Shown: in pieces, positions 22,558-34,337 of the stretch | Numbering within the stretch: the stretch's first letter is position 1 | Layout: each line of letters starts with the position of its first letter | Source of the DNA: Ophiura sarsii | Lineage: Eukaryota; Echinodermata; Ophiuroidea; Amphilepidida; Ophiuridae | Assembly (NCBI GenBank): GCA_035610835.1 | Contig: CM069449.1 | Span: 6,656,542-6,720,541, forward strand | Length of the DNA: 64,000 bases | Direction: 5' to 3' | Translations under genes and position numbers: made by a program | Notes under the pieces: generated by a model | The model's database searches: none | What the model saw: only the letters and a program-made list of their open reading frames with translations | Told to the model about the DNA's origin: nothing

Positions 22558-23236
22558 TACTTGTGCATGACCAGAGGTGGATTTCTGTAGTAAAATATGT
22601 TTGACTCTTTTCACCAGTAGCAGATTTGTCACAAACTAGGCTTGTTCTTTGAGAAGGTAAGGGGAGCCCTGTAATAAATGTCATTACTCCATATGGTTAC
22701 AATATTTCCCCAATCAAATTATTCAAATTTTCAGCATTTACCTTCATTCAATACTTTTAAATGAAAGATTGGGAAAAGGGAGAAGGGGCTCATAGTTTAA
22801 CCTCTTGGACCACCTGCCCTTGAAATGCCACTGGTGATATCCCGACATTAAACCCTGCCTATTGTATGATAATTGTTGAAATAAATTTGAATATACGCCC
22901 TCCCTCCGTTTTGCCAATCCCAATATCACCATTAACTGTCACTGATATCACAGACCACCAGTTGATGCTTTATTGTTGTATTGTATAGTAGACAGCTGCC
23001 AAGGTTCTAAAATAAAAGACATTAGATGGGATCAAGTACATGGACAATAATTAGTGGATTGCATAGATAAAAGATAAAGATAGTTCTGTAAATGCTCTAC
23101 TGAATTGTTTTCAACATACAACTGTTAGCCAATATTCTGGCACTCCAGATTTTTTCAGGTTTTCAATCTTTGAGAAATGTACATATGGATTGGAGGCACG
23201 GTCAAATTTCATTGAGGCCATTGCCGTGCTCTAATC
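22558..23236. other. Unassigned sequence
   Basis: No supported feature. Confidence 0.4.
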
Positions 23237-23345
23237 AGTGTTGTAGTCGAGTCCTCATCGTCCGAGTCCGAGTCCTTGCCAATTTCTGATGTCCGAGTCA
23301 GAGTCCCTCAGTATCTGAGTCCGAGTAAATTTATTCAGTGGCCTT
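23237..23345. mobile_element. Solo hAT-like terminus with GAGTCC repeats
   Basis: Begins CAGTGTTGTAGTCGAGTCC, a form typical of hAT ends, followed by CCGAGTCCGAGTCC runs. No matching opposite end or 8-bp duplication is visible, so only a fragment remains. Confidence 0.4.
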
Positions 23346-23615
23346 GAAATTGGGTGCCCTCAAAAATTAAAATTTCAGCCCGGATTGGAGGGACATTTAG
23401 CAAATCTAACTCTATGACTAAAGCGCATGTTGGCGCATATTGTTTCATTCATGTTGATATTGTGAAAGCACAAAATAAAAGCACCAGAACTAATTCCAAG
23501 ATTTGTACAGTTTATTGAATTCTGCCAACAAAATAGAGATTGTCTCATTTGCATATAGCATTTGAAATGACCATTGTATGCTTTAATTTTCATACCATAA
23601 GGTTGAAATTGTATC

Positions 23616-24389
23616 ATTTTAATGATAATATTAAAATAAACATACATGAATTAAGAAAAAAACTTAACAAAATGTTGATATCATTTTCTGTACACATTTT
23701 TTGATTTGAGTGATTTTAATGATAATATTATATAAACATACGAGGGGGTATCAAAAAGTTCTTGACTTCACCCAGAAGTGAAGGAGCTATATCGATGAAA
23801 TTTCGTCAGTGTAATCACTGGTCCTTAAAAACATTATGGTGCAAAAGTGGTCTCATAAGTATGTTTACTTTTTATACAGGTGGCGCTAGATGCCAAGGCC
23901 ATGTAAATCAATGACGTCTCTCAACGGTGCTGTGTACATGGTAAACGATAATGGTCCAAATACGGATCCTTGTGGGTAGCCTTCCAAAGGAGTATGAGGT
24001 TTAAAATTTTTGTCATTTACAGAGATAAATTGAGACCTACGAGTGACAAATGACAAATTTTTAAAAAGAATCTGAGAATAATATTCTTCTGGAAGGCGTC
24101 CTACAAAAATCAGTTATTGGACCATTATAATTTACCATGTACACATCACCGTTGGAAGACGTCATTGATTTACATGGCCTTGGCATCTAGCACCACCTAT
24201 ATAAAAAAAAAGTAAACCTACTTATGAGACCATTTTTGCACCATAATGTTTTTAAGGACCAGTGATTACACTGACGAAATTTCATCGATATAGCTCCTTC
24301 ACTTCTGGGTGATTTCAAAAACTTTTTGATACCCCCTCGTACATGAATTAAAAAAAACCTTTACAAAATGTTGATACCATTTTTTGTCA
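23616..24389. repeat. ~77-bp tandem duplication, second copy split by a mariner-type element
   Basis: Copy 1 (23616-23691) runs TTTAATGATAATATTA..AACATACATGAATTAA..ATGTTGATATCATTTT. Copy 2 has the same sequence but is interrupted after AACATA: left half 23713-23740, right half 24340-24389 starting TACATGAATTAA. Copy 1 therefore preserves the uninterrupted target. Confidence 0.85.
23741..24339. mobile_element. Palindromic mariner-type element carrying reverse-transcriptase fragments
   Basis: CGAGGGGGTATCAAAAAGTT opens the element and its inverse (one small difference) closes it. The arms (~190-230 bp each) are reverse complements. TA flanks both sides, and the adjacent duplicate supplies the empty site with a single TA. 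The inner parts of both arms contain a LINE reverse-transcriptase fragment: YPQGSVFGPLSFTMYT on the minus strand at the left, and SVIGPL..FTMYTSPLEDVID on the plus strand at the right, with a stop in the latter. No transposase is present, so it is non-autonomous. Confidence 0.85.
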
Positions 24390-25241
24390 GTGATAGTTAT
24401 AAATAGAATGGTTATAAAAGAAAATTCCATCAGTCTTTAATGGCAGGTTGACATGACACTTTCAGTGAATATATCTACCTACCAGATAGGCAAGAGGCAA
24501 TATGGATAATACTGGTGCAAAAACCATTCTGTTGTATAACTTGTATTATATCTGAAATCAAAGTAACCCTTGCAAATACTTTTACATTGTGTTTTTGCCT
24601 TTGATTTCATAGGGTTCTATTCCAATATGGCTAAAAGTTCAGAACCTCGCATATTTTTTTTCACTGGTTGTACCAATATGGCCACTGTATCAAGTATTCA
24701 CTGTTTGATGCGCAAAATAAGTTGATTATTGTAAGACAAGATGACTAAGCTTGTGCTGTTCAACCTGTAATTGTATAATGTCAACAATTTAGGATGGCAA
24801 TTTTGAGTTTTGGCAAGTTCGGTAGATTTCTCCCATTTGAAAATTGGTCACACGTCACAGGCGTACATTTGAGTCATTACTGGCTGGGTTCCTGACTACG
24901 CAGTTTATTTGTTACTATATCCGTCGTGTATGATGATTATATGACTACTTGTTATGTTGGATTTTCTCCAAGAAAATATCTCCCTGTATTTTACATTTTG
25001 AATTCATTTAATTTATACTTTCCTTATTTGGCTTAACTGATTTTGACAGATGGTACAGTAGTTTCTTGAATGTGAGCAATTTTAACACTACATTGATTTC
25101 CATGCGTTTTGCCAAGAGCTAAAACAACAAAAAAGCACCAATGAATCTATTTTTTTCTGATAACAAAAGTCAGCAAAAAATTGTTAACTTTATTTGTTGG
25201 GAGTGGCTGTTTTTAATAATAATTCAACCAGCATGCTTATA
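24390..25241. other. Unassigned sequence
   Basis: No supported feature. Confidence 0.4.
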
Positions 25242-26714
25242 CAGGGTGTCTCAGAAAAAATTACAACGCTCCGTTTCGTGAACGTAACTTCCAAAATAAT
25301 AATCGGAACAGAAAACTTTAAGCTGCAAAATATAGTCCTATTCGATTCAGCTCAGTGGTTACGGAGAAATGAGCGATTACGTAAAGGTAGGTATAGAACC
25401 CTTCCATCCAAGTTTGCTCAAATTGAGTGATTCAGACAGCACACACAAGAAATGAATCGATACTTCTCTCGAAGATAATGATCATAACTTTTTTAATGTT
25501 CTCTGTTTGTCATTCTTATTAATATGCCAGCTGCTAACCAAGTTCAACATAATATTGCACATGAAAGTTATCGTGGTTATTTTTCCACTTAGGTTTAAAA
25601 CTTTATAAAAGTTGCAATTGTTGAAATTTTCTATCGCCTATTTTGCGCGATAATTCAATCTGTAATCACAATAGAGAATAAAATGATGGTAAGTCAGGTT
25701 ATTAAACTAAATTGCACACTGTCAATTATTTAACATAAAGTATTGCGCATAGGTTTATCGAGGTTTCTTTTCCTTATTTTTTCAACTTGGTCATATTAGA
25801 ATATAACAAATCTTCATCTTAAGTTCTTTAAAACTTTGCCTAAAAGTTTATAGAGCAGCAATAAAATGTTCATTGTCCAGCAGACCTGCCTTCCACTTGA
25901 TGTCCATTAAGACGTATGCAGCGTTGTGCTCTTTCTGCCATATGGTGAACAGCACGATAGACTATCCTGGTTCTGCGTAAGGCTGTTACTTCATTCTGGA
26001 TTCTTTGCTGTAGCTCTTGAACTGTTCTTGGTGGAGTCACATAAACCTCCGCCTTGAGATAGCCCCACAAGCAGTAATCACACGGCGTTAAATCCAGGAA
26101 CGCGGAGGCCATTCAACAGCATGTCCTAAGCCGATGACACGGTTCGGAAAGATTTGAAGAAGTCTGTTCCTTACAACATTAGCCCTATATGGGCAGGAGC
26201 TCCATCTTGGCACCACCAGAGCCGTGGAACAGATCCATTACGCCCTTGTCCATACAAACGGTGGAGTTCAGGTGTCACAACTTGATCAAGCATATTAAGA
26301 TATGCAGCTGCTGTAATATTTCCAGCGAAGAAATGTGGGCCCAAGATTGTGTTTTACCAATCATCCCAATCCAAACATTGACTTTCTGTTGGTTATTTGG
26401 TACTAAGTACTCTAATGATTTGAAGAATTGCATTAATCAAGGTATTCAATGGTGCTATCTACATTTAATTATTTGAGAATAGAAAGCTATACCTGCGCAA
26501 ATGAAAATCAGTATATTACGCAAACTTGGATGGGAGGGTTCTTCACCTACCTCTATGTAATCGCTAATTTCTCCGTTACCACTAAGCTGAATTGAATGCG
26601 GTTTTTTTTAAATTATAGCCAACTAATTGGACTTAATTTTGCAGTTTAAATTTTTTCTATTCTGATTATTATTTTGGAAGTTACGATCACGTAAAGGAGT
26701 GTTGTAATTTTTTT
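25242..26714 (-). mobile_element. Tc/mariner-like DNA transposon with long inverted repeats and dead transposase
   Basis: Starts CAGGGTGTCTCAGAAAAAAT after TA. The left ~190 bp is inverted at 26505-26714, sharing TTACAACGCTCC, GTAACTTCCAAAATAATAAT, CGATTACGTAAAGGTAGG and CAAGTTTG. The last ~15 bp of the right end are lost. A decayed transposase lies between the repeats. The same CAGGGTGTCTCAGAA terminus occurs on the 665-bp element at 61914-62578. Confidence 0.8.
25873..26400 (-). pseudogene. Broken transposase of IS630/Tc/mariner type
   Basis: Spread over shifted frames on the minus strand, in order, are a GNITAAAYLN..LDQVVTPEL segment, WWCQDGAPAH (second catalytic Asp; 26191-26218), NRVIGLGHAVEWPPRS, LDLTPCDYCLWGYL (third catalytic Asp) and CIRLNGHQVEG near the end. 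The spacing between the two aspartates is about forty residues if the frameshifts are closed, nearer the DD41D group than classic mariner. Stops and at least three frameshifts make it non-functional, and the N-terminal DNA-binding part is not recognisable. The family would cut and paste its element at TA. Confidence 0.8.
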
Positions 26715-26800
26715 ATAGGCTTTTTAAGCCTGGCCCGAGCAATTTGCTTGAGTCTGGTACCTTCAGGACCCAAGCGTGTGTCTGTACGGACCGACCGTGT

Positions 26801-26840
26801 AAACAAACAAACAAGCAAACAAACAAACAAACAAACAAAC
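26801..26840. repeat. (CAAA)n microsatellite
   Basis: AAACAAACAAGC followed by about seven CAAA units. Confidence 0.9.
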
Positions 26841-26866
26841 TTTTACAGTAAGATATCACAACATAA

Positions 26867-27158
26867 AGCCAAAGAAGATTTTAAGCATATCCCACTGTTC
26901 CCACAATGCATTGCATTACATGATGCATTTGTGGAGCTCTTAAATTTTAGAAATAAGAAAAAGAAACACTGAGAACTAATTTATTAATTGATGTAAACTA
27001 GAATCTAAGAGCTCCAACGATGAATGCACTATGATGCCATGATTTTGTGCATAATGTCTATGGGAACCGAGACGAATTGGAGACCAGATTAAGGGCATTT
27101 TGCAAAAAACGCAATGCATTGTGGTGGTGTCTATAAAATCTTCTTTGGTAAGATATGA
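26867..27158. mobile_element. Inverted-repeat element with ~50-bp imperfect arms
   Basis: CCAAAGAAGATTTTA at the left and its inverse at 27139-27153 bound the element; CACAATGCATTGC is also shared in inverted order. TAAGATAT follows the right end and also occurs just outside the left end, offset by 12 bp, which could be a disturbed 8-bp duplication. Confidence 0.55.
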
Positions 27159-27338
27159 TCACCACAGAATCTGTTCCTTGGTTTTTTCGTGGATCCATCC
27201 ATCCATCACCACATGTTGATTTTGAGCTGGAAGAGTAGTCTTAAAATAGATGACCAAATACCTGGTTCAGGTCATTTCTAAATATAATTAAGCAAAATGC
27301 AATCCATATATTATATGACTAATATTATGGCATATGTA

Positions 27339-27836
27339 CTGTAAAACAACTCAATTTCACAGCAACTTAATTTAGCGAATTAGCATTTAGTCAACTTTTT
27401 GTGACAATTTGAGTTCACTAAATGTTTGTATCATCTTAGGCTATATTAAAAAAAATCTTTTGTCTCAAAGCTCTTCAGTTTTTCAAAACCTAATGCGGAA
27501 TGCGTTTTTTTTAAAGTTAATTTTATTTTATAAATTAATATAAAATATTGAAATCCTTGTAAAAGTAACCTTGGTATTTAAAATGATGTGATCAATGAAA
27601 ATCTGACAAATCGGTGAAACTTAAGGATTTTTTTTTTTTTGAAAAAAAAAAAAAATTCTAACGCGCACCAATTAACTAACGCACGCGGGAGCTTTGAGAC
27701 AAAAGATTTTTTTTAATATAGCCTTACTATATAACCATTATTAATAATATAATTGGCGGCAATTTAATTTGAAGAATTGGATCTCCTAGCGAAATTAGCG
27801 AAATTAAATTGCTAGTGAAATTAAGTTGTTTTACAG
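27339..27836. mobile_element. TTAATTTCAC / GCGAAATT MITE family, copy 3 (split)
   Basis: CTGTAAAACAACTCAATTTC at left and GTTGTTTTACAG at right with perfect TA flanks. The body matches copies 1 and 2 except where it is opened by a second element at 27439-27723. A small GCTAGTGAAATTA duplication lies near the right end. Confidence 0.8.
27439..27723. mobile_element. Nested PIF/Harbinger-like MITE with TTA duplication
   Basis: GGCTATATTAAAAAAAATCT at left is inverted at the right end; about 32 bp of the termini match. TTA (27436-27438 and 27724-27726) flanks it on both sides, as expected of PIF/Harbinger elements, which duplicate TWA. Uninterrupted copies of the host MITE show CATCTTCCTAT at this place. 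An A-run facing a T-run occupies the centre (27609-27652). Confidence 0.8.
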
Positions 27837-27930
27837 TAATTAAGAGCCAGTGTGTTGCCTTCAAAAGTTCGAATACATGGGTTCATCTTCATTCTATTTA
27901 ATAGGCAGATGATTGGGTGGGTTTATAGAG

Positions 27931-27954
27931 AGGGGGGGGGGGGGGGGGGGGGGG
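27931..27954. repeat. Poly(G) run
   Basis: About 24 consecutive G after GAGAG. Similar runs occur at about 30050, 30220, 32370, 37071, 39197, 42421, 45778, 53741 and 54470; their exact lengths are likely to be sequencing-sensitive. Confidence 0.9.
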
Positions 27955-28597
27955 CATGCAGCACGACCCCAGGTAAATAGAGATGAAATGTATATGTTAT
28001 ATATTTGACAATCATAGAATTAAAAATGCTTATTCTGCCTATTGCATATACATGTAATACAATGAAGTGGCTGAGCAAAGTAAGACAACACTTGTATGAC
28101 ACTAGTGTTCTGTCTAAGGCCATACAATTGGCTAAAAGCAAGTTGACAAATTGGCCAAGACAATGGCCTTTTGAATTGCTCTTTTGACTGATTTTGTCAC
28201 AAAACGCTGACATTGGCCCAAGCTTTTAAAAAAAAACTTCATGAGAAAACTACATCAGACCAAGTTATAATTACTATGATAGCTCGTATCGTACTTGCAA
28301 AACTGTTAGTTAGTAGTATGAATCAAATTGAATGTCCTAGAACAATGGTTTCTGATTTAATTGTTCCCTCCTCAAATCATATGAGATGACTCACTCACTG
28401 GTAAATATGGTCAGCTTTTAATTTAATGTTTTGTGGTGTTACGTAGAGTGGTATAAGGCGTCTTTCCTGGTTTCCATATACTGTGTTTTGGTTTCAGTAC
28501 ATCAATATGGCATTGTGTAAAATTCTTTTGCTTGGTTTAAAATCATCATATGAATTAATATGATTATGTTGCTACAGTTACTACAGCTACAGTTAAG

Positions 28598-28858
28598 TAT
28601 AGTGTACTCAGTTCCAAATCGGCGAGAAATATGCGGCTTTGAAATCTTTGTGCGCAAAAGTTACGTTATATGCACGCATAACGCACATGATGCAAAGTAT
28701 GTCCTGTTGCGTAATGCAAGCGTTATATGAATGCGTAACACACTTGATGCAAGAGATATGGCCTGTTGCGTAATGCAAGCGTTATGCATGCCTATGCTAT
28801 TCTTTATTAATGTGTTGCTGTTACGAGGCTCACAATTCACCAATGTGGTGTGCCTATA
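28598..28858. mobile_element. TATAG MITE family, diverged copy with internal duplication
   Basis: Starts TATAGTGTACTCAGTTCCAA and ends CCTATA. Inside, the segment GATGCAAAGTATGTCCTGTT..GCGTAATGCAAGCGTTAT is present twice in tandem (~58 bp, 28680-28792). Matches the better copies over the left 60 bp and near GAGGCTCACAATT at right. Confidence 0.6.
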
Positions 28859-30775
28859 GTTAACATTTTGATTAGTGGGAACATACGATCATAATATATT
28901 GGAGATGACATAAGGTAGGAATTGAGGAGAAGAAAAAGCTTAGATTTGGGTAGATGTTTTAGGTCAGAAGGTAAAATTTGGTGATGGGGGAAATCAGTTA
29001 ATTCAGTGTGCTATTTCTTCTCTGAAGACTGATGTCCCTGTCCCCTGCCCCACTACCCTAGTGTATTACAAACCAGCTACATCCAAACTTTCAGATACAT
29101 ATGAATGAAGGCTAATTAAAGTAGAAAAACAAAACAGTAAAATATTCCCTCACATTCAAATATTTGGTAATCAGGAAGCTATTTTTATGGCAATCAGGGT
29201 GCAAAAAACGAAAAAACAAAAGAAACAAACCCCAAAACCTGAAAACTGATAATCTAATATTACTTGAAATTACAAAACAGCAAAGCCTGCTGACTACCTT
29301 CGCATAAGAAGGTCGTCATTAAAAGGTCATATATAAAAAATCAATGAGATCCTTGATTATAAATTTGCCACATCTCTTAAGTGCATAGCCATTAATATTG
29401 GATCTGAATCGCGTTCTCACATCCCCTCGCTGTAAAGTACATGTTTTTTCCACCACATTTTAATTGTTTCACCTTTTAAACACTAACTATTTTTGACAAT
29501 AATCATGTATAGGATGGATAGCATTTTTGAGAATTTTATTCTACCGTGAAGAATTGAAATAAAAAGCAATATTTTCAAAATATACACAATTATGATCGAG
29601 AGAGCATGAACAAAATTAGCTGTGCGAAAAAGAAACCATTTGTTTACACTACCCTTATTCTAATTCATTAATTCTCTATGTAAATGACCACTGTCATAAC
29701 ACACATGCACATGCCATACAATTGCTCACTTGTAAAAATACCAAACAAATAAAATATAGCGCACTAATTGGATTGTGGTTCAGGATTTACGGTGATGCTT
29801 CGTTACATTAACAGGTCTCGCGGAATAACTTTGGCATAATTTTATTAGCGCTCATCCCATACAGCGTGCGCTGGTATCTGATTACCTGTATATATTCAAG
29901 CGGTGTTGCCATGGTACCTTGAGCCCAAGAATTAGATATAAACATTGTTTGAAAAAAAGAGCTCAAAAGAACTTCAAATACACATAAGGATATTCACATA
30001 GGGAGTAGTGCGAAAAAAGTGGCGGCACCAGCATCACAACAAACGAGGGTGGGGGGGGGGGGGGTGGTGGCAAGAGAAAAAAATTGAGTGAAGTGCACAC
30101 AAAATGGCTGTTTGAGTCAAATTAGCTCTGGAATTATAATTTTTTATTATTTGGGAGACAAATGAGCTGACTTGGGGACAAGTCAGGGGGTGGCAGAGGG
30201 AGATCATGAGTGACGTGACGGGGGGGGGGGGGGCTTTTGCCTGTAAATTACATTAAAAAGTGAACAATTTGTAGCAAACATTGGCTTGTTGTGGCATTGC
30301 ACCCCTGGCTATGGGCCTTCTCATATTTATTTGATTAGGAAAGTAGGAAATTAGCTTGTTATGCAGGTGAAAGAAGGTCCCCGTTTTGGAAGTGGAACAC
30401 AGTTTGCCAACATGACAACAGTATGTCCCCATTTAGGCAGGTGTTATCAGTAATGATTGGCAACACTGTAGTTGAACCATTTGGGCTTTTTAATCCAGTA
30501 ACTGGCAATGCTGTATATTGCGTGCGGAATCCCCTCCTCGCTGTACACCGCGCATACACATGAGTCATACGTTTTAGTAATCTATGAATACGTAATACGA
30601 TAATAAGGGACTCTAAGTCCTGATGGTGCAATATACATGTAATACGACATTGATAAGGGATTTAGCATGGCATGAGACACTGAGTTATTGGAGTGTATTA
30701 ATTACAATGCTTTTCTTCCCAACACCAGATCAGTTCACTAGATGAGCAACCCTTGCTTAGGCCACAAAAGAAGGT
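28859..30775. other. Unassigned intronic sequence with G-runs
   Basis: Apart from poly(G) runs at about 30050-30063 and 30220-30232 nothing can be assigned. The 30359-30631 minus frame has no known domain. Confidence 0.4.
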
Positions 30776-31095
30776 GTTGTGTTGCCCTCAAGTGCTAAAA
30801 AATTAAAATTGGGTCGGTCAGTCGGATTTTTTTTGATTTTTTTTTTTGGCTGAAAAATATATGGTTTATGTCAAGACAAAATTGGTATAGGCCCACATGT
30901 CAATTTAACTAATGTTTCTAGTGTTATAATAGTCTAAAAACATTTAGTAGAGCTAACTTATTCATGTCAAGCAAGAAATAGTAACATTTAGACACTTTAA
31001 GGACAAATTTAAATCTAAAAAGAAAAATTTTGAAGAAAAAAAAAGCTGCCCCTAATTTTTGCGATTTCAGGGTCGGTCGCTGAGGGCGACACAAC
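30776..31095. mobile_element. TIR element of the 'GACC' palindromic group
   Basis: GTTGTGTTGCCCTCA at left is inverted at 31081-31095 with one mismatch. Inside each end is a GGGTCGGTC-type motif in inverted orientation and a long T- or A-run. Same ends as 50438-50976. Confidence 0.75.
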
Positions 31096-31798
31096 TTTTT
31101 TCTTCTTCCTTAGTGGTGGGAGTGGGAGGAGAGTACCAGGGAAGGGTTGGAAGACAAGTAACCCGGTATGGGGTTATTAGGATGGGGTAACTCTTGGTGA
31201 AAGTGGGATTGGAAAAGATGTAGTCCACATCACAGAAGTACTGCGCTATTCGAGATAACACCTTTTTTTTAGAAAATGTTTTCACATCGACATATATAAC
31301 TTCAAAACCACATTAAACAAGTTGATTAAAAGATTGGCATATAGATTTCACCAACATAAAAAAAATTCAACTGTTTTCTTGATTAACCCTTTTTTGGAAA
31401 ATTGTTCAAGCAATTATTTAGATTAAAGCCAAATCCGAACAGTGCCGTCAATTAGATCTGTATGTGATAGTTTAGTTTTTATGGTGCATCGAATAGCGCA
31501 GTATAAGTGATGCGACCGATGAAGAGTAACCTGGGTGGAAGTTGGATGGGAGAAGAGTGACAATCCTAGATGGGGAATGGACCTAAACTGTGGTTTAATG
31601 GAGAGGAAATGGAAAGCTTGGTGATGGTGGGGAAGGAGGGAGTTGCTGTGGATAGGGATGGGACAGGTGCGGTCACAACTTAAGTCCAGGGCCAGATTTT
31701 TTTTTCCGGGAACGGAACATTGACAATTTCTCTTCATAAAGAAATATATATATTCCCTTCAAATTTGTATATGTATTTCTTTACTTTCATCCCTAAAA

Positions 31799-31855
31799 TT
31801 TCCCTCCAAAGTCAAAATTTCCTTCCAAAGTCAAAATGTCCCTCCAAAGTCAAAA
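31799..31855. repeat. 19-bp tandem repeat, three copies
   Basis: TTTCCCTCCAAAGTCAAAA three times in succession with one substitution in copies 2 and 3. Confidence 0.9.
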
Positions 31856-31866
31856 CCAAAACCTCT

Positions 31867-31935
31867 TTTAGCGTGATGCATGATCACCTTGACTCCCACC
31901 GTGATGACCCGGTTCGAAATCCAGCGTTGGCACAT
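31867..31935 (+). repeat. Possible tRNA-like relic
   Basis: GACTCCCACCGTGATGACCCGGTTCGAAATCC resembles the anticodon and T arms of glycine tRNA, and GGTTCGAAATCC is a near B box. The A box is poor, so this is a weak call. Confidence 0.35.
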
Positions 31936-32352
31936 GCCATATTACTGTTGTAAAATTGTCTCCTGTGTTAGCTTTATTCCTACAAACTACCCATCTAGGA
32001 TAGTATAGTACAATAGAGGGGATACAAATTGGGGCGGGGAGGGGGAATCGCTAATCAACCGACCAAATCTATTTTTGACAGTCCATTTATAACAAATATA
32101 TTTTTATGCCGTGGATGATTAGTAATGACTGTCCAACGCTATGCTAATTACAACTGTAGCTTGGAAGATCAATAACTTCAATACTAATCATTATATTCAA
32201 TGCACATATATTTGCATTTAATTTGATGCAAATATGCACATGTACTTCATTCAGATCCTGGTCAATTTATGAAGTAATTGATTGAATAATGTACATCGTA
32301 GGATTAATCATGATATTTTAATATTATACACAGTTGAAGCATACCTGGGAAC

Positions 32353-32450
32353 AGCCCTCGAAATAAGGTCAAGGGGGGGGGGGGGGCAAGGTCATTTTAA
32401 AAGGGCACCAAGGCAATTTCAAATATTTGAAGGGCACCAAAGCAATTTTT
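32353..32450. mobile_element. Partial copy of CAGCCCTC hAT-like family
   Basis: CAGCCCTCGAAATAAGG followed by AAGGGCACCAAGGCAATTTCAAA recalls the complete element at 34338-34525 (CAGCCCTCAAATTAA, GGCACC). Only one end can be seen and a G-run interrupts it. Confidence 0.4.
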
Positions 32451-32700
32451 ACTAGAAGTAAAGTATAACATGAAAAAACATGCAAAATAACATTATCGCG
32501 CTAGACTCTGTCTGTCGACGCTACTCTTTGCCATTTCTCCCTAGTATCAAAACTCACCCAATTGCTGCCCAAAATTCACACATTTACATTTCGTATATTC
32601 AGCTTATTTTCAACATATCTTATGGTAACTAGTATATTAATCCACGTAATGCATCTTTTCACTCCAAAATATGTGTAACCAGAAAAAAACAGTCATGTTT

Positions 32701-33014
32701 ATGCAAATCTGTTGTCATTTTGAGGATGCAAATCTGTTGTCATTTTGAGGATGCAAAGTGGATGTCATTTTTAGGATGCAAAATTGTTGTCATTTTTAGG
32801 ATGCAAAGTTGTTGTCATTTTTAGGATGCAAAGTGGATGTCATTTTTAGGATGCAAAATTGTTGTCATTTTTAGGATGCAAAATTGTTGTCATGTTTAGG
32901 ATGCAAAATTGTTGTCATTATGAGGATGCAAAATTGTTGTAATTTTTAGGATGCAAAGTTGTCATTTTTAGGATGCAAAGTGGATGTCATTTTTAGGATG
33001 CAAAATTGTTGTCT
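32701..33014. repeat. 25-bp minisatellite, about 12.5 copies
   Basis: Consensus ATGCAAAATTGTTGTCATTTT-TAGG. Three unit types (AATCTGTTG, AGTGGATG, AATTGTTG) are arranged so that AGTGGATG and AATTGTTG units alternate more than once, which suggests duplication of multi-unit blocks. Copy 11 lacks 3 bp. There are no unique spacers, so this is not a CRISPR array. Confidence 0.9.
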
Positions 33015-34126
33015 TGGGTTTACATTTTGAAAACTTGTGTACAATTGAGTGGCCCCAAGCACATTGCCAGAATCTTAATGGATATGTGGTAATGAATTAA
33101 TATGATAATCAACCCATTGAAATTTGGACTAATTCTTGAAATTTTTGTTGGGTAAAAACTTTGGCAAGAATGGATTCTGTGATTATATTCATCCATAAGT
33201 TTAGCTTGTACTAGTATGTAGTGTAGCTAGGATTGTTCAACGTTCAAGACCAATCATGTTTCTCCCACATTGATTTATTTCAGTACAATGCAGCAGCAAA
33301 TTATGTTCAATTTTAGGTCATCCAGAAGGGTTACAATTTTATTGGTTATGTATGTAATAATTCATGTATTTACAACTTGTTAGTTTATATACCATTTGAT
33401 TGCATTTCCTTTCAAGCTGTCCCCTAGTGACTGCAAGTGTGTGTAGCATTAGTGTACTGTAAAAGTGGAAATTTTCGCCCATGTAAAAAGTTCAAGCGAT
33501 CTATATTTTCATTCATGTGGATGCTTACAAGTACAATTTTATATCATAGTGTTGCCCCTCCCCCTTTCTGGGAACCCATCACTGGCTCAATTTACAAATG
33601 TTTACGAGCAAGTTGGTAGATTGAGTATTGACCTCAAGGTAGGTCTATATCAGCATTGGCAATTTGTGTGTACAGTGCTTCTCCAGGAAATGACACACAC
33701 ATAAGTAATTCTATGATAAATCTGATGAATGTCAGAACCTCTTTACATTGCACCATTTATACTCCTAGTCATCCCAAGGAGGCAAGGGGACCACCGCAAA
33801 GAGGCAAGCTGCACTGTTATTCTAGATGATCCTGCATTGTGATTATAACAACACAGGCAATTAAGAAGGGGCTATCAAATTTGGTGGACATTTTCCCTTG
33901 AGCTGTAGTAATAATCTTGACCTGACAGTGAAGTGACAGCTGTTCATAAAACTGACCAATCTCCATAGTCCATCCAGATCAGCTTTGGGTGCCTGTCAGG
34001 TAGTCATCCAGAAATGAAATTGATACAATGTATATTGTTGAATTTCTAGCCCTGTGTGGGGGAAACTGAATTTTTATTTATTTAAGGGTCCATGTATGGG
34101 GGTAATAATGTATGGTTAGATTACTA
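33015..34126. other. Unassigned sequence with a solo MITE end
   Basis: CTGTAAAAGTGGAAATTTTC at 33457 after TA is one terminus of the CTGTAAAAGTGGAAA family with no partner. The rest holds nothing I can support. Confidence 0.45.
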
Positions 34127-34327
34127 TAGTTTAATCAGTTACAAATTGGCGGGAAATATTCGGTTTTCATCTCTCCGTGCGCAAAAGTAATCCAAGCGTA
34201 CACGCGCGATTATGGCCACATGCATATGATGCACAGAGCGCTTGTTTCCTTTATGCGCACCCGCGTCCTCCTGTATTCATTCGCTGCTATAATGAGGCTT
34301 CTCCAATTTTTTAAACAGATCAAACTA
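34127..34327. mobile_element. TATAG MITE family, good copy
   Basis: TA flanks both sides. Starts TAGTTTAATCAGTTACAAAT and ends CAGATCAAACTA, with ATTGGCGGGAAATATTCGG and CCAAGCGTACACGCGCGATT inside. The 3-bp interval to the hAT MITE at 34338 means the two elements lie almost back to back. Confidence 0.8.
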
Positions 34328-34337
34328 TAGTGCCACC

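Noticed and set aside
32701..33014. Possible CRISPR array
   Set aside because: The repeats are directly abutting with no unique spacers, and the genome is eukaryotic.
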